From Trametopsis cervina (Eukaryota; Basidiomycota; Agaricomycetes; Polyporales; Irpicaceae), in the NCBI GenBank assembly GCA_022385755.1, contig MU278389.1, positions 3,775-67,774 on the forward strand: 64,000 nt of DNA. The letters run 5' to 3'. Shown in pieces: positions 23,248-35,255 of this stretch. The notes beneath the pieces were generated by a model. That model searched no databases, was not told where the DNA came from, and worked only from the letters and a program-made list of their open reading frames with translations. Position 1 is the stretch's first letter, and each line of letters begins with the position of its first letter. The position numbers were made by a program, and so were the translations under genes.

Positions 23248-24737
23248 GACCGTGTTATGAGGCTATAAACACATTAGCTGGTAACTTATGTGGAAACCTT
23301 AAAGTTGGATATGCATACTTTCGCAGGGAGTAAGGTTTGAATGTTGGTAGCCGGAGGGAAAACAATGCTTTACTGTGTTCGCTGCCGCGTTCGGTGACCA
23401 GCCATATTCGAAAATGTGACTCGGTCATTCTCCCGAATCGAGCAAGATACTGCCCCTGTCATCTTCGGCTTGTGACGCAAAGAAGTTGGAACAGAACTTG
23501 TAGATGGAGCGGCCCAAGAGCAAGCTATCCGTTGGTGCTTGTCTTCAAGAGATGCAGATACACGAGTAGGCATTCGAAAGACCTCGCCGAACTGGGCGGG
23601 TAGGCTGCTAGAAAACGTCAAGGTACGGATCTGCGACAATCATGTCACAGGCGCGTCGGCTGCTATGCGTCACGCGCCCAGCCACGTGATCCCTCGCGCA
23701 ATGAGCACGCCATCGACGACGACCCGTACAAACGCGCTGCAGCTTGCACACTCAAATCATCTTGTTCTCTGACCACCACCTGCCATGTCTTCTCCTCTGA
23801 GCTCCTCTGCTTGCCTTCCTGTCGCAACGGCCACTACTGAAGTCGTTTTATCCGCCCATCATCCACTCAGGGTACAAGAAGCAGCACACCCGTATATGGT
23901 GGAAGGGCGAGGGGTCACTTGGTTCGTCGAATTTCGTAGTGTCGACAGCTTATTTGTCTCTGGCAGTCAACGCCGACAGCTGGATGCTGCGACCTCGACC
24001 TCACTAGTGCAGCCCGTTCTCACTGTCGGTCTACCCCCACATTTTCGCCACCCTTGTCGGACCTCCAATCAACCTCGTGCCCACCCCAACGTCGGCTGCA
24101 GATCTTCCACGCTGTCTTATGTGTCTACGTGTCGTCTATGGTCTTGTCATGCCCGCAATATGACTCCTTCTGGTCAGCTGCTCGAGCTTTCCCACGATGA
24201 CCGCGGTACCATCTCGCCCTTGTCTTCACGGCACCAAAAGTCTCTGATCTGGGAAGGTTCGATGATACCCGCATCTTAGACTCAATGGAAGATCCGTAAT
24301 ATGGCTCAAGGAATCCTGCAACAAAATCTGCCTACCGGCGTAATCTTCTACTTATCGTCAAATCCTGACTGGCTGTTTACGTTTGCCTTCGGAATACCGC
24401 ACGAAAGATTACATATTACTGGCCTGTTCTACGCTGCTCCGATATGCCAAGGGGGGACGTTTCAGGAATACGGTCGTTTCTATTCGGCGTTGGCGCGGCA
24501 ATCTCGTTCAATGCCTTCGGCATAGGGTAAAGCAGCTGCATCTAGTGGGCCGACCGCAACGATGGAGGAGATCCGCCGTTGTCGCTTGTTTGCCATGCGT
24601 TTAGTTTATCGCCATGAGACCAGGTGTGCATGTAAATAGGAGTAAAGTCTTTTTTGCTATAAAACCCCGTTTAAACGCATCTCCAGTTGTACCAGGGTGC
24701 TCTTGCGCTACTTTACGACTCCTGCAGTACTCGAAAC
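23248..24737. other. Unresolved region with interrupted coding signal
   Basis: Holds the likely upstream exons of the minus-strand hypothetical gene (to about 23573). A plus-strand open frame follows at 23785-24279 (164 codons from ATG), with a second frame over the same stretch that reads naturally (WWKGEGSLGSSNFVVSTAYL and ATLVGPPINLVP) but is broken by stops. A Phe/Pro-rich frame lies at 24301-24525. No splice plan that joins these into one protein was found. This may be a decayed membrane-protein gene or a real gene with non-obvious introns. Confidence 0.4.
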
Positions 24738-26891
24738 ATGACTTCTCCCACCCTGTCTGTGCGCTCTCTTTCTGAGGGCTCCCGTTCCTCCTCTCCGACT
24801 CAGGCATCATCTATCTCTACTGCACCATCCACACCAACTGAGGTGCCCGTGTCACACTTTATTATCACGCACTCTGCCTCTGCCTCATTCCTCCAGGCAC
24901 TCCCTGTCCGCCCAAACAGTCAAGACCGTATCCTGCTCTTCAGTGGTACTGGTCTCATCAAACCTTTGCTCTCTCGAGCTACCGAGCTTCTTGAACTACC
25001 GGAAACCTGGGTTAACGTCAAGAGCTCTGACTGTGGTCGGCCAGTAGAGTACTGGTGCACCAAACCTCTGTCCAGCGTAGTCCCCGAGTTTGCAAGCTTT
25101 GATGAGCTTAAAGCGCAGTCTGTACAGGTGCGCATGTTCGTACACTAGATTTTGTGCGTCGCTAAGCCTATTGCAACCTCTAGCTTACCGATGAGTCTGC
25201 TTTGAACACCTACAACGAAGCCAGACTTCGTGTCATCATCACTCTACCTTCCTCTAATTCTTCCCTGACCCTGAGCATCCTCGAACGCCCCCCGTTCTCT
25301 TTCCCCCTCCTTTCTGACATCCCAGCCACCGCCAGTAACCCGAATGCCAACCCCTACGGCATCCCCTCCGCGTCCTGCTTCCGTGAGCTGTGGACCGCAT
25401 GGGATCTCATCACATTAGGCATGATCCCTCCATCCATGCTTCATCAGAAGCCTATCGACCTGCGCCATAAACCCCTTTTCTACATTGGACATCTACCGAC
25501 GTTCAACGCTCTTCTACTGACCAAGCTTCTCCGTATACCCATGGTCGAGCCTCGCAATTTCTCCGTCATCTTCGAGCGGGGCATCGACCCGCATGTCGAT
25601 GATCCTGACCACTGCCACAACCATTCGGAAGTCCCTGAGAAGGACGAAGATTGGCCGCACCTTGGGCAGATCCTTGCATTCCGTGACCGGGTCCGCGATT
25701 TAGTTTTGAAGACCGTGGCGGAACTTGAGCGTGGGGAGAGGCCTTTGACGAGACGCATAGCGAGGACACTCATGATGATGCATGAACATGAAGGGTTCCA
25801 CATTGAGGTTAGTCTCGCTTAAGATTGCCTCATGGACCACGTACTGAGAGGAAGTCATTCAGACACTGTTGTACATGCTCATTCAGCGTGCTGGTACAGG
25901 CACACTCCCTCCTCCAGGCTTCTCGACCCCACCTTGGGCAGAACTTTCATTGCAATGGGATTCCATCCCTGCTCCTTCGACGACAACCGTCACACTGGGA
26001 CCTGTAACCCCGATTATGGGTCATGACGACCGCGAGTCCGATGATATCCTCCCCGAGCACGAGCTTGACGTCGCTGGGCACGACTTTGGCTGGGATAACG
26101 AGAATCCTAAGCGATGCGTTGAGGTTTCGCAGTTCAGAGTAGAATGGCGTCCGATCAGCAACGGTGAATTCCTCGCATTCTGGAAGAAGGGTGAAGGGAA
26201 GGTGTCGATGCCGCCCAGCTGGGTAGATGAGGGTGGTGATATCAAGGTGTGACCGGTCATAGCTTGGTCAAATGTCTACTCAATTGACTCTTTTGACTGT
26301 ATAGGTCCGCACCCTTTATGGACCAATCGCGATGGAGCATGCCAAACATTGGCCATGCTTGACTGCGTATGATGACCTCCTCGCCTATGCTCACTCCAAG
26401 GGCGGTCGTCTGCCCACCGAACCCGAGCTTCGGCTCTTCCTCAATACCTACCAAGTCAAGCATAACGAAGGTGCAAATGTCGGCTTCCGGAATTGGCACC
26501 CACTTCCGTGAGTCGCAGCGTGCCTAAGTCAAGTGCAGCTCTAACTGACTTTACTTCAGCGCAACTACGGGTCTTGCGGAGAATAACGGCAGAGGATCAA
26601 ATGGCGGCGTTTGGGAGTGGTCTTCTACTTTGCTCGATACGCATGAAGGGTTTGACGGGACCACGATATTCCCTGGTTACTCCTCTGATTTCTTCGACGG
26701 CAAGCATCATGTTGTGGTATGTAGTTTTACTACATCAGTACGCTTTGGTACTGAGGGTATTTGTTCGTCTACAGCTCGGAGCATCATACGCTACCATTCC
26801 ACGACTCGCCGACCGAAATACCGTCCGCAACTTCTACCAGCACAATTACCCTTACCCGTGGGTTGGGGCACGTGTTGTGTACGACGTCTAG
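24738..26891 (+). CDS. EgtB-like non-haem iron enzyme (DinB_2 + FGE-sulfatase), no EgtD domain
   Basis: Related to the C-terminal half of fungal Egt1, which couples hercynine and cysteine through oxygen in ergothioneine synthesis. DinB_2 part: LWTAWDLITLGMIPPSMLHQ, FYIGHLPTF, FERGIDPHVDD, and the iron-ligand motif HEGFHIE (HX3HXE) split by an intron before TLLYMLIQRAG. FGE-sulfatase part: GGRLPTEPELRLFL, FRNWHPLP, GGVWEWSSTLLD, FPGYSSDFFDGKHHVV and a C-terminal YPWVGARVVYDV. The first 200 or so residues do not show the EgtD methyltransferase. They read instead as a low-complexity Ser/Thr start plus an unfamiliar segment (SQDRILLFSGTGLIKPLL). About six exons; start ATG 24738, stop TAG 26889-26891. 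Substrate is therefore uncertain. Confidence 0.8.
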
Positions 26892-27133
26892 CGTCTCGTT
26901 TTCACTCACGCTTCTTTGTATCTTATAATTGTACATTAGCTACGAATACATATTTACGGAGTGTACACTTGCATTTAGGAGTCAATATTCTGAGTCAACT
27001 ACATGCGGCGGCCCGCGGTCCCGGATTATGACTTCACAGAGAAATTCGGTCCACTGTACTCAGGTTAACCGCCTAACATCACTTCAGCTGCTCCTCTTGC
27101 CTGCAAACTGGCCTTCCTGCGGTGGGACACATA

Positions 27134-30030
27134 ATGCCCCCAAGACTCAGTAAAAGACAGCAAGCTCGGATCGACGAGTTAGAAGCTTTACAAGCTAACA
27201 CGCCTGTGTTAGAAGCGGATGAGGAAAGTGATGAGGAGATAGCTCAACCTGCGACATCTGGGTTTGCGGCGGTGAGTTGCACACTGTAGCTAGCTGACGG
27301 TATAAAGTGTTCTGACAAGTATGCAGCTTATGAGTGTAGATAACAACGATGACGACGACGATGAGAGCGAGCAGGAACAGCAAGTGCGCTCCCCGAAATC
27401 GAAGAAGGCAAGTACGTGCACTGGATCCCTTTCGACTGCGCAAGTAACCGCTGCTTTTCAGTAGAAGAAAAAGAAAAAGAAGACTCCTGCGCCGTCTACC
27501 GCTACACCCAGCACTGCAACGAACCTAATCGCTCCAAATTCTCCCCGTCCAGCCGAACCGGATACGCCGAGCGGATTATCCAAGAAGGAGAAGAAAGCGA
27601 TTAAGAAGCAAAAGGCGAAGGAGGAGAAGGGAGATGACCTCGATAGAGCTCTCGCTGAACTGGCTCTGAAGCACCCCGAGCTGAAGCAGACCAGAACAGC
27701 CGCTACTACGACGTCTATCTCAAGTGCTTTCTACTCGCTGCTGGTCGTCTCTCTCCAGCATTTGGATAGCGAGGCCGAGATGCGAAGATTCTTCGGGTCG
27801 AAAGTTGTGACTGCGTCGAAGACCTCTGGCCCTTCTACAAACGCAGCTAGACATCAGCACGCAAACGTCAAATCGAATCTTACGCGACCGCAGGGTACAT
27901 GGTGGCCTGCATCTCATAGACAAGGCCTGTCAAGTCGATCTCTTACTGAGGAGGAGATGAAAGCGTATCATTCGCGTCATGGCCAACAAGATGTAGCTGG
28001 AGAGCGGTTTTGGACTGTCGAGTACAGCAAAAAGTACAGAGGGGTCACGAAGGCATTCTATCAGATGGTTATGTCCGGAGGTGCGTGCCGCAACAACGGT
28101 TAAGGTCAATTGTTCACGTCTTGATTGAAGATCCGGACGGTCTCTTCAGCCTTATGAGAAGTTTTCCCTACCATGCGGATACTCTACTCCAACTTTCCGA
28201 AGTCTACTTCCACCGTGAAGGTATGTGAACATGATAATTTTCGATACTCCTACATTACTGACTGATGGTCACAGAGCATAGTACTGCTGCCGACTTTATT
28301 GACAGAGCACTGTTTACGTACGAACGAGCTTTCGTCGGATCTCTGAATTTCACGACAGGCACAAACCGTTTGAGCTTTGATCATGTGGAAAATCGACCCT
28401 TTTTCCTCGCTGTACACCGGCAGGTGGCGTGAGTGTCGCTTCATTTGAGAAATTGCGATTACTCAATTTCAATTGAACAGGGATCTGCAACGACGCGGTT
28501 GCGTGCGGACCTCTTTCGAGTTTGCACGTCTGTTGTATGGATTAGACCCATCGACGGACCCACATGGCGTTCTGCTACATCTCGACTATCTTGCCATAAA
28601 GTCTGGTATGCAACAATGGCTGATAGACATGTGGGATATTCAGAGCAAATTCACTGAGCCTGAATGGCGAGGAAGACCTCATGTACGAGCACTACCAGGC
28701 TGGGCGTACGCCCGTGCACTTGCACTGTACATTCAGGAGCCATCACATGTAAGCTCAAATTCTAGCATGGCTCCTCTCTTTTGTGCAACTAATCTCTCTT
28801 TGACGTAGGACCATTCTAAGAGTACACAAGCTCTTAGAGAAGCAATACAGGCTTTCCCATCAGTAGTGCCTCTATTAGCGGACAAGGCAGAGATCACTCT
28901 TACTGGAGATGCCAGAAGCCACCCTGCATTCCGGATACAACCTGATGCTAGGTCAGTTGTTCAACGTCAGCAGCACGATTCATTCTCATCTGTTATGGCA
29001 GCGGGTTGTCCAAGGACTCCGACGCCATACTACACCTGCTATCCCACTTGTATGCCCAGCGTTCCAATTCGCTCTGGAAACCGAAACAGCGTGCCCAATG
29101 GTTTGCAGACACCGTCATCGAGGTTGTTCCCATTCTCTCATCAGGACAGGGCCTTGAGGCGTCCAAGGCATCTCCGTCTTCTATATTATTCCATAAGCTT
29201 TATACGGAGGCACCTGACCTGGCATATTCCATCTATCGACACGTTATGGTATTGGAACCCATGTCGCGCGCCGGGCGTCTATTCGGGTTCCTTCCCAGCC
29301 ATGTTACGTCCGCTCGGCAACTCGCTTGCGACCCATTGCCTCCGCCTAATCCTGTGAGCGAGTACAATGGGGAGTTCTTCGAAGGTGCGGAAGATCCATT
29401 CGCGATGCGGATTGGGAACACAAGGAACAACCAGCGATTATTGGAGCGCATGATACCGGATCCGGTGTTCCGTCGACAGCTGCAGGTGGATCGGTCTTTG
29501 CTTCCTGGCCCCGGATATACCAGTGCTGATAATTCCTCCAGGACTTCTTCGCAGCAAACCCTCAGTTTGCTCAACGCTTCCCCGGAGGTATCGTAGAGTT
29601 CGCCCAAATCGCGGGACAAATGCCCGAGGACACCCTAGAGGACTTGATGATGGCGGTAGTAGACGGTGCACAAATCGAACAAGATGGCCAAGGTAGGATG
29701 CCGGGACAGCTGCCCGGAGAGGACTTTCTCGAAGATCAGCTTGAGCCGCCGGCAGCGGTTGCTCAAGATGCGCATAATCTCGAGGATGATATAGATGAAG
29801 CAGTTGTCGATGAAGATGAGGATGACGAAGATGAAGATGAGGCGGATGTTGCTGTGAGTAGATATTCGGTGTTGCGCTATGGTAACTGACTTATCGCATA
29901 CAGCCATTACCTGTGCGCTTCCTACGCAACGTCATGAATCGTTTCTGGGGCGCACCAGCCGCCGAGCAGTCTTCAGATGACGAAGATGAAGAGAGGACAA
30001 ATCTACGAGATGACGCAGGCGTAGATTAAT
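27134..30030 (+). CDS. rqc1: TCF25 / Rqc1 family protein
   Basis: Homologue of yeast Rqc1, a component of the 60S-bound ribosome quality control complex with Ltn1 and Rqc2, and of human TCF25 (Nulp1). The N-terminus is acidic and lysine-rich (KKEKKAIKKQKAKEEKG). The Tcf25 domain starts around FWTVEYSKKYRGVTKAFYQM and continues with DPDGLFSLMRSFPYHADTLL, FFLAVHRQV, RTSFEFARLLYGLDP, LLSHLYAQRSNSLWK and RLFGFLPSHVTSARQLACDP. The C-terminus has an Asp/Glu run (about 29.79-29.86 kb) and VRFLRNVMNRFWG. About ten exons; start ATG 27134, stop TAA 30028-30030. Expected size roughly 810 residues, in the family range. Confidence 0.9.
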
Positions 30031-31036
30031 ACCAACTGTATCCCTGACGAGCAAGGACGGGGCAAGAAAGAATTGTATCGATATCACTGGCGTTGTGTAT
30101 GTTCGGGTGATCTCTGGGAGAGACTGAGATTTCTCTGTCACAGTGTGTGGCATCTCGTGCCTCGACGCTCATACCTCTATACACTCAGGGCTTGGCAAGG
30201 CTTGGCATCAGCGTACGCGTCTTTCTCTGAAGTTATACCCAGGGCACTGACTATGCAGAGTCTCTGCCGGATAATGGGACCCACGCTAATACCGTGCCGC
30301 GGCTACCTTGCTTCTGTTTGTTTTCGGTGAGTCGAGGAACTATGTTTGTCTCTGAAGGCAATACGCAAATGTTAATCTTCATCTAATGCCTATCGTTTTC
30401 GTAGTGGAAGATCCAATTTAAACCGATGACGATCCGAATTCTATCCTGACCCCGACTCTGAGCCATTTTTTCAAGTCTATTACCCCAGCAACGTCATATG
30501 CCTCCCCGCATGACGATCCGAGACTAAGAGCTGGTCACGTTTGTGCTCATCAATAGTTGTATTGCGCTGAAACGGATCGGTACGGTAGGTACGAAGGATG
30601 CGCCAGCACTCCCCTTTCGTCGTGGTCTCGAATTGGTGCTTTCGCATTCTTTCATAGCATGAATGTTTTGCCACGGAACCTGTAGCAACTTCTACCCCGA
30701 ACATTTTGCATCCCTTCGCAGATGACCTAGGAACATGGCAATAGTGCCTCATGATACCAATCAGGAAGGTGTCGTTTGTTCGGCCCCTCTGCCATTCTCA
30801 CCACTCTTCATCCTTGGATTGGCCACGGAACAACAGACTTCGTTGTGCTTGGCAGCGAGCTTCCGCCGCACCGAGCAAGCACTACGCTGGAAGGCAGCCA
30901 GTGTCTATCCGCAGAATATCCGTTCTACGTGTGCTCGCAGTATCTGCTCAACTCGCTAATCAGAAATTGGCGCAAATATATATAACGCTCGGTTCGAGAT
31001 GAAGGCCCTTACCTCCAGCGAATCCAGTTCCACAAA
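30031..31036. other. Upstream region of the AA9 gene
   Basis: About 1 kb between the rqc1 stop and the AA9 start, both plus strand. No frame looks coding. It holds the rqc1 3' end and the AA9 promoter with a TATA box at 30977-30985. Confidence 0.5.
30977..30985 (+). promoter_or_regulatory. TATA box of the AA9 gene
   Basis: TATATATAA lies 52 bp upstream of the AA9 ATG, consistent with a strongly inducible secreted-enzyme gene with a very short leader. Confidence 0.55.
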
Positions 31037-32381
31037 ATGGTCGCACTCACTGCTCTCCTCGCTGTTGCCTCTGCGGCTCTGCCAACTGCTTTCGCCCACG
31101 GTGGTGTATTGTCCTACCAAAATGGTGGCAAATGGTACCAGGGATGGTCAGTGATCAAAATCAACCTATACGTCGTCTGTACCTAACGAGACCGCACAGG
31201 CAACCATACAATTCCCCCTCTGGTCAGACAACCATCCAGCGACCATGGTCCTCATAGTGAGTGACCTTCTTCATGACATCGTTTATTGTGCTAATCTGGC
31301 TACACATGATAGCAACCCAATCCAGGATGCGACCGCAACCACGATTGCTTGCAACGATGACGGTACCTCTGGAGCTCTGCAGCTGACTGCCACGGTCGCT
31401 GCTGGTTCTAAGATCACCGCATACTGGAACCAGGTCTGGCCTCACCCTTACGGCCCTATGGTAAGACTTCGTCCGAGTTCGTATTAAGTATATTATACTA
31501 ACATAATTCTACAGCTGACCTACCTTGCCCAATGCCCGGGCTCTACTTGCACCGGTGTCAACGCGAACACCCTGAAGTGGTTCAAGATCGACCAGTCTGG
31601 TCTCATCTCCGGAACTGTCTACAGCGGCCAGTGGGGCTCCGGAAAGATGGTTAACGACAACTCCTCCTGGACGTCGACTGTCCCCGCGTCCGTCCCATCA
31701 GGAAACTACCTGATCCGTTTCGAGACCATCGCTCTCCACTCCATGCCCGCTGTAAGTTCCCAGATTAATACCGCCATACTTATTACCAACGACTTTCATC
31801 TATTGTAGCAATTCTACCCCGAGTGTGCCCAGATCCAGATCACTGGCGGAGGTAGCCTCGCCCCCACCGCCGCTGAGCTTGTCACCTTCCCCGGTGCCTA
31901 CAAAAACACCGACCCCGGTATCAACATCGATCTTTACTCGAACGCTGCCCAGACCCAGACGACCTACGTCATCCCCGGCCCCCCTCTCTACGCCGGTGCT
32001 GCGGGTGCTGGATCTGCTCCCCCTCCCCCTCCCCCTCCCCCGCCGCCGACATCTGCTGCCCCGACCTCTGCTCCCCCCACATCTGCTGTAAGTGTTTGAA
32101 GTTCTTCTGAGCTATTGTTTAAGACTGACCGTGATTTTCTTACTAGCCCCACAGCTCCGCTCCGCCAGCATCGTCGACTCCTGCTTCTCCCCCGCCCACT
32201 TCCGGAACTGTCGCTCAGTACGGCCAGTGCGGTGGTCAGGGATACTCTGGTGCTACTGCATGCGTTTCCCCCTACACCTGCAAGGTCCTCAACCGTGAGT
32301 GCTCGTTTACATTTGGCCGCATCATTGAGTCATCAGCTAACTCCTGCGATTTTGATAGCATACTACTCCCAATGCACGTAG
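31037..32381 (+). CDS. AA9 lytic polysaccharide monooxygenase with CBM1
   Basis: Secreted copper enzyme that oxidatively cleaves cellulose. The signal peptide ([20 protein letters not shown]) ends exactly before HGGVLSY, so the mature N-terminal His can form the copper histidine brace. The second brace His is in VWPHPYGPM, and the axial Tyr region is [11 protein letters not shown] with the preceding ALHSMPA. Other family motifs: [35 protein letters not shown] Pro/Ser/Thr linker (about 32.02-32.2 kb, including a CCCCCT-type tract) leads to a CBM1: [23 protein letters not shown] and PYYSQCT, the last encoded by a tiny final exon. Seven exons. Stop TAG 32379-32381. Its 3' end faces a siderophore transporter 243 bp away. 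Confidence 0.96.
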
Positions 32382-32624
32382 GAACATCCCGCGGAATCCT
32401 AAGGAGTCAGGGATCCACTGAGGGTAGCTACCACGTATCGAGTTCTTGTTTCGATATTTGTTCATTTACACAAAAAACGGTCAATGACATTGCTGTTCGA
32501 AATCACAAACTCAGACATTGCCTCAACATATATTATCCCGTCATGAGTTCATTCACAATATTACCAGATATACATTAGATAAACCTCATACAACACATAA
32601 TTTTAATATCGACACAGATAAACC

Positions 32625-34905
32625 TCAAGCCGACCTCCGCTCTGTCGCGTGCTGCTCCTGCTCGCTGGTACCGACTCTTTCTCCTGTTAAAGTGGTTTCA
32701 TCGACCGCGTTCTGCGCATCTCCAAGGAACCAATCCGGCATGCCGAGGGAGAATAACAGAGGGAGTACGGAGAGACACGTAGCAACAATGCAGAGCACCT
32801 TCATCGTCTCACTGTACGCATCTATTACGCCCTCTCTGATGGGATCGCCCCTGGGGTACGTAGTCACATCCGTCAAGCTACCGAACAGCGTCGCGCGCTG
32901 CTCCGCAGTCAGCTGAGGGAGGAACTTCGCCAGGTTTTTCGGCATCGTGTTCGTCCAGATCGCACCTGCGACAGCCTGGCCGATGGCGCCACCGATCTCG
33001 GTCCACAGGAGAACGACGGCGGTGATGATGGCAACGTCGGCGTGGGTGACGGAGGCTTGCGCACCGACTTGTGCGGCGACGGCAGCGATGCCACCGCCGA
33101 TGCCTTGGAGGAGCTGTGTCCAGACAAGTTCGGCGTCGGAACCGTTGGCGCCACGAGAGTGAATCATGAGGCCTGCGCCACTACATCGCCGACAGAGGTT
33201 AGTAGCCGTAGAGCAAAGAGTTTTAGACGAGATAAACCCACAGAAGACGGATGGCAAGACCTGTGACGAGGAGCCACTTGTAACGCTGGTGGAAACGCAT
33301 GATGACACCGGCCATGATACCGAAGACGGTGAGAGCTATTGTCTGGGTAGACGTGAAGTATGTTAGATTGATCAGGGACCTGTAATGCACGGGGATCACG
33401 TAAGCCATCGAACTCCAGTGAAGATTGACAGTACTCACCAGGGCTTAACGACCAGGACGAACGAGTACAGATACGTGTTTGTGAGGTAGAACGAGATGAA
33501 ATCGAAGAAACCGATCCACGCTGCGGCGATGAACGCCCTATTCCTCAGGAATCTGCCCGGCAAGATGGGGCGCGTTGCGAATCTCATGTCCCATAGTGCG
33601 AACACAAACATCAACACGAGACCCACGACGAGCATCGCAATGATACTAGGGTCGTGCCATCCACGCGAGACGGTCTGGCTGAGAGTGAGAGGGAGGAGGA
33701 TGAGCGCGACAGATGCGGCGAGGAGCACGAGTCCGATGAGGTCGAGTGCCTGGACGAAGGACCATATCTGGGTGCCGTAGGGCTGGGAGGAATCTTGGCC
33801 CATGAAGTTCTTGGTGACGAGGCCGAGGTGTTTGGCCTTACGCTCGGCCCAGAAGAGGGTGATGATGAGAGGGGACAGGGAAACAGGGATGAGAATGGCA
33901 AACATTCCGTCTGCGACGCAAGTGTCAGTAACCATCGCGAGGGGATGCACGCAAATAACGGTAACTTACAGCCCCATCGCCACCCGATGTGCTCGAGGAC
34001 GGCAGCAGAGATGTTCGCGCCCACGAACCCATTGATAATGAACGGTGAAGCAGTGAGTGAGGAGACGAGACCACGCCATTTAAGAGTGGTTATGTCTGCA
34101 ATAATAACCTGCGTAAGCAGCTGCAAGCCACTGCAAGCTGCGTCAGCCGCTATTACTCCCACTCAAAAAGGTCAGAGCTCACGTATATCCACTGGCGTAA
34201 TGATTAGTACAGGAAAGAAAGCGTTTCTGATAGAGACTCACACAGCGTAAAGAATAATTCCGGAGGCGATAGAGCCGACATTCTGTGCGGACGCAATAAC
34301 AATATATCCTGTCGGGACATGAGTATGGAGACATTACAGCAATCTGCAAACTGTCATACCTATAACGTAGAAGATCACTGAAGGACAGGTAAGTCACGAG
34401 TCCTGCAGGAACTGAACAAGGTTCCAGACGTACACACTGCAAGATAGGCGGTTCCTCGCGAAGTGGTGTCAGCGAACTTGGCAATGACAGGCTTCCCGCA
34501 TGCGACTGGGTGAAATCGGACCGTCAGTCGGAGGCCGTAAGCGAGGGTCTGGGCAGCTTACCAATAATGGACTGCGCAACCTGGACGGAGGAAATGAGAC
34601 TGTGTTCACCAAAGGTCGAGGTGGCATATGCAAGGTAGGTGTAGGTTGTCGAACCATCTAACGAGTAGATGTAGGACGCAAGTCCGAGACTGGAAACGGC
34701 ATAAGCGGATGGGCGCTCGGGGAAGGAGACGAAGCAAACTATACCCGAGGAAGAGAAACCACTTCGACCAACGTCCGTAGACCCTCTCGGTGGCCTCTAC
34801 GGTCTTCACACCAACCTGCGCGTCGCTCTCGTCGTCTGTGATCCGTGAGTCTTGGTGGGACAAGTCATTATCCTCAAAGGATGCTGTGTCTTTCTTGAAG
34901 GACAT
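32625..34905 (-). CDS. Siderophore-iron transporter, MFS SIT/ARN family
   Basis: Plasma-membrane proton symporter importing ferric siderophores. A hydrophilic N-terminal tail (MSFKKDTASFEDND..) is followed by YGRWSKWFLFLG, SLDGSTTYTYLAYATSTFG, IGKPVIAKFADTTSRGTAYL, GLQLLTQVIIADITTLKWRG, NGFVGANISAAVLEHIGWRWG and LTEIGGAIGQAVAGAIWTN-like segments. These are characteristic SIT family blocks and fit 14 membrane helices. About nine exons; roughly 600 residues. Start ATG at 34905 is the first Met before the conserved YGRWSKW. Stop TGA at 32625-32627. Three GATA-type iron-repressor motifs lie 198-350 bp upstream of the start. No siderophore synthetase is in the window, so it may take up foreign siderophores. 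Confidence 0.93.
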
Positions 34906-35102
34906 GATCAGTGGCAACAACCTTTTTGCACGGCTGAAGGAGGGGGAAAGCACCGTCGGGGACCTGGGAGAGGCGAGTGTATTGGGAGCGACGCATGCCC
35001 AGGTTTTATATGTTTCTGGGCTCTTGATGGCAAAATTGAACACGGTCGGAGGTGAGGAGAAGGAACATGATGAACCGCGTGTTGCCATCAACGGTAAATC
35101 TA

Positions 35103-35111
35103 ATCTGATAG
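35103..35111 (+). promoter_or_regulatory. GATA-type iron repressor site, near-consensus
   Basis: ATCTGATAG, 198 bp upstream of the transporter ATG. It matches the extended consensus ATCWGATAA of the SreA/Sre/Fep1/Urbs1 repressors except for the last base, and still fits HGATAR. Confidence 0.5.
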
Positions 35112-35137
35112 TTGTTCCCACAGTCTCATAGAGTTTT

Positions 35138-35146
35138 ATCAGATAA
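35138..35146 (+). promoter_or_regulatory. GATA-type iron repressor site, exact consensus
   Basis: ATCAGATAA inside the longer near-palindrome TTATCAGATAA, 233 bp upstream of the transporter ATG. It is an exact match to the ATCWGATAA element known for fungal iron-responsive GATA repressors. The symmetry provides GATAA cores on both strands. Confidence 0.65.
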
Positions 35147-35246
35147 CTTGAGACGCCAAGCACGCCCGCTTGCGCCGACTCGCACAGCGACGCAAATTTC
35201 TGCTGGCCGGTTTGATCCCCCCACTCGATCGCGGTTGGGCAATTTT

Positions 35247-35255
35247 ATCAGATAA
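35247..35255 (+). promoter_or_regulatory. GATA-type iron repressor site, exact consensus
   Basis: Second ATCAGATAA, again within TTTTATCAGATAA, exactly 109 bp from the first copy and 342 bp upstream of the transporter ATG. The shared flank (TTTTATCAGATAA) makes a 13-base repeat with the 35134-35146 copy. Confidence 0.65.

Noticed and set aside
33654..34250. 198-codon plus-strand frame
   Set aside because: It lies wholly antisense to conserved transmembrane exons of the siderophore transporter; its Glu/Asp-rich composition is the mirror of Leu/Ser codons.
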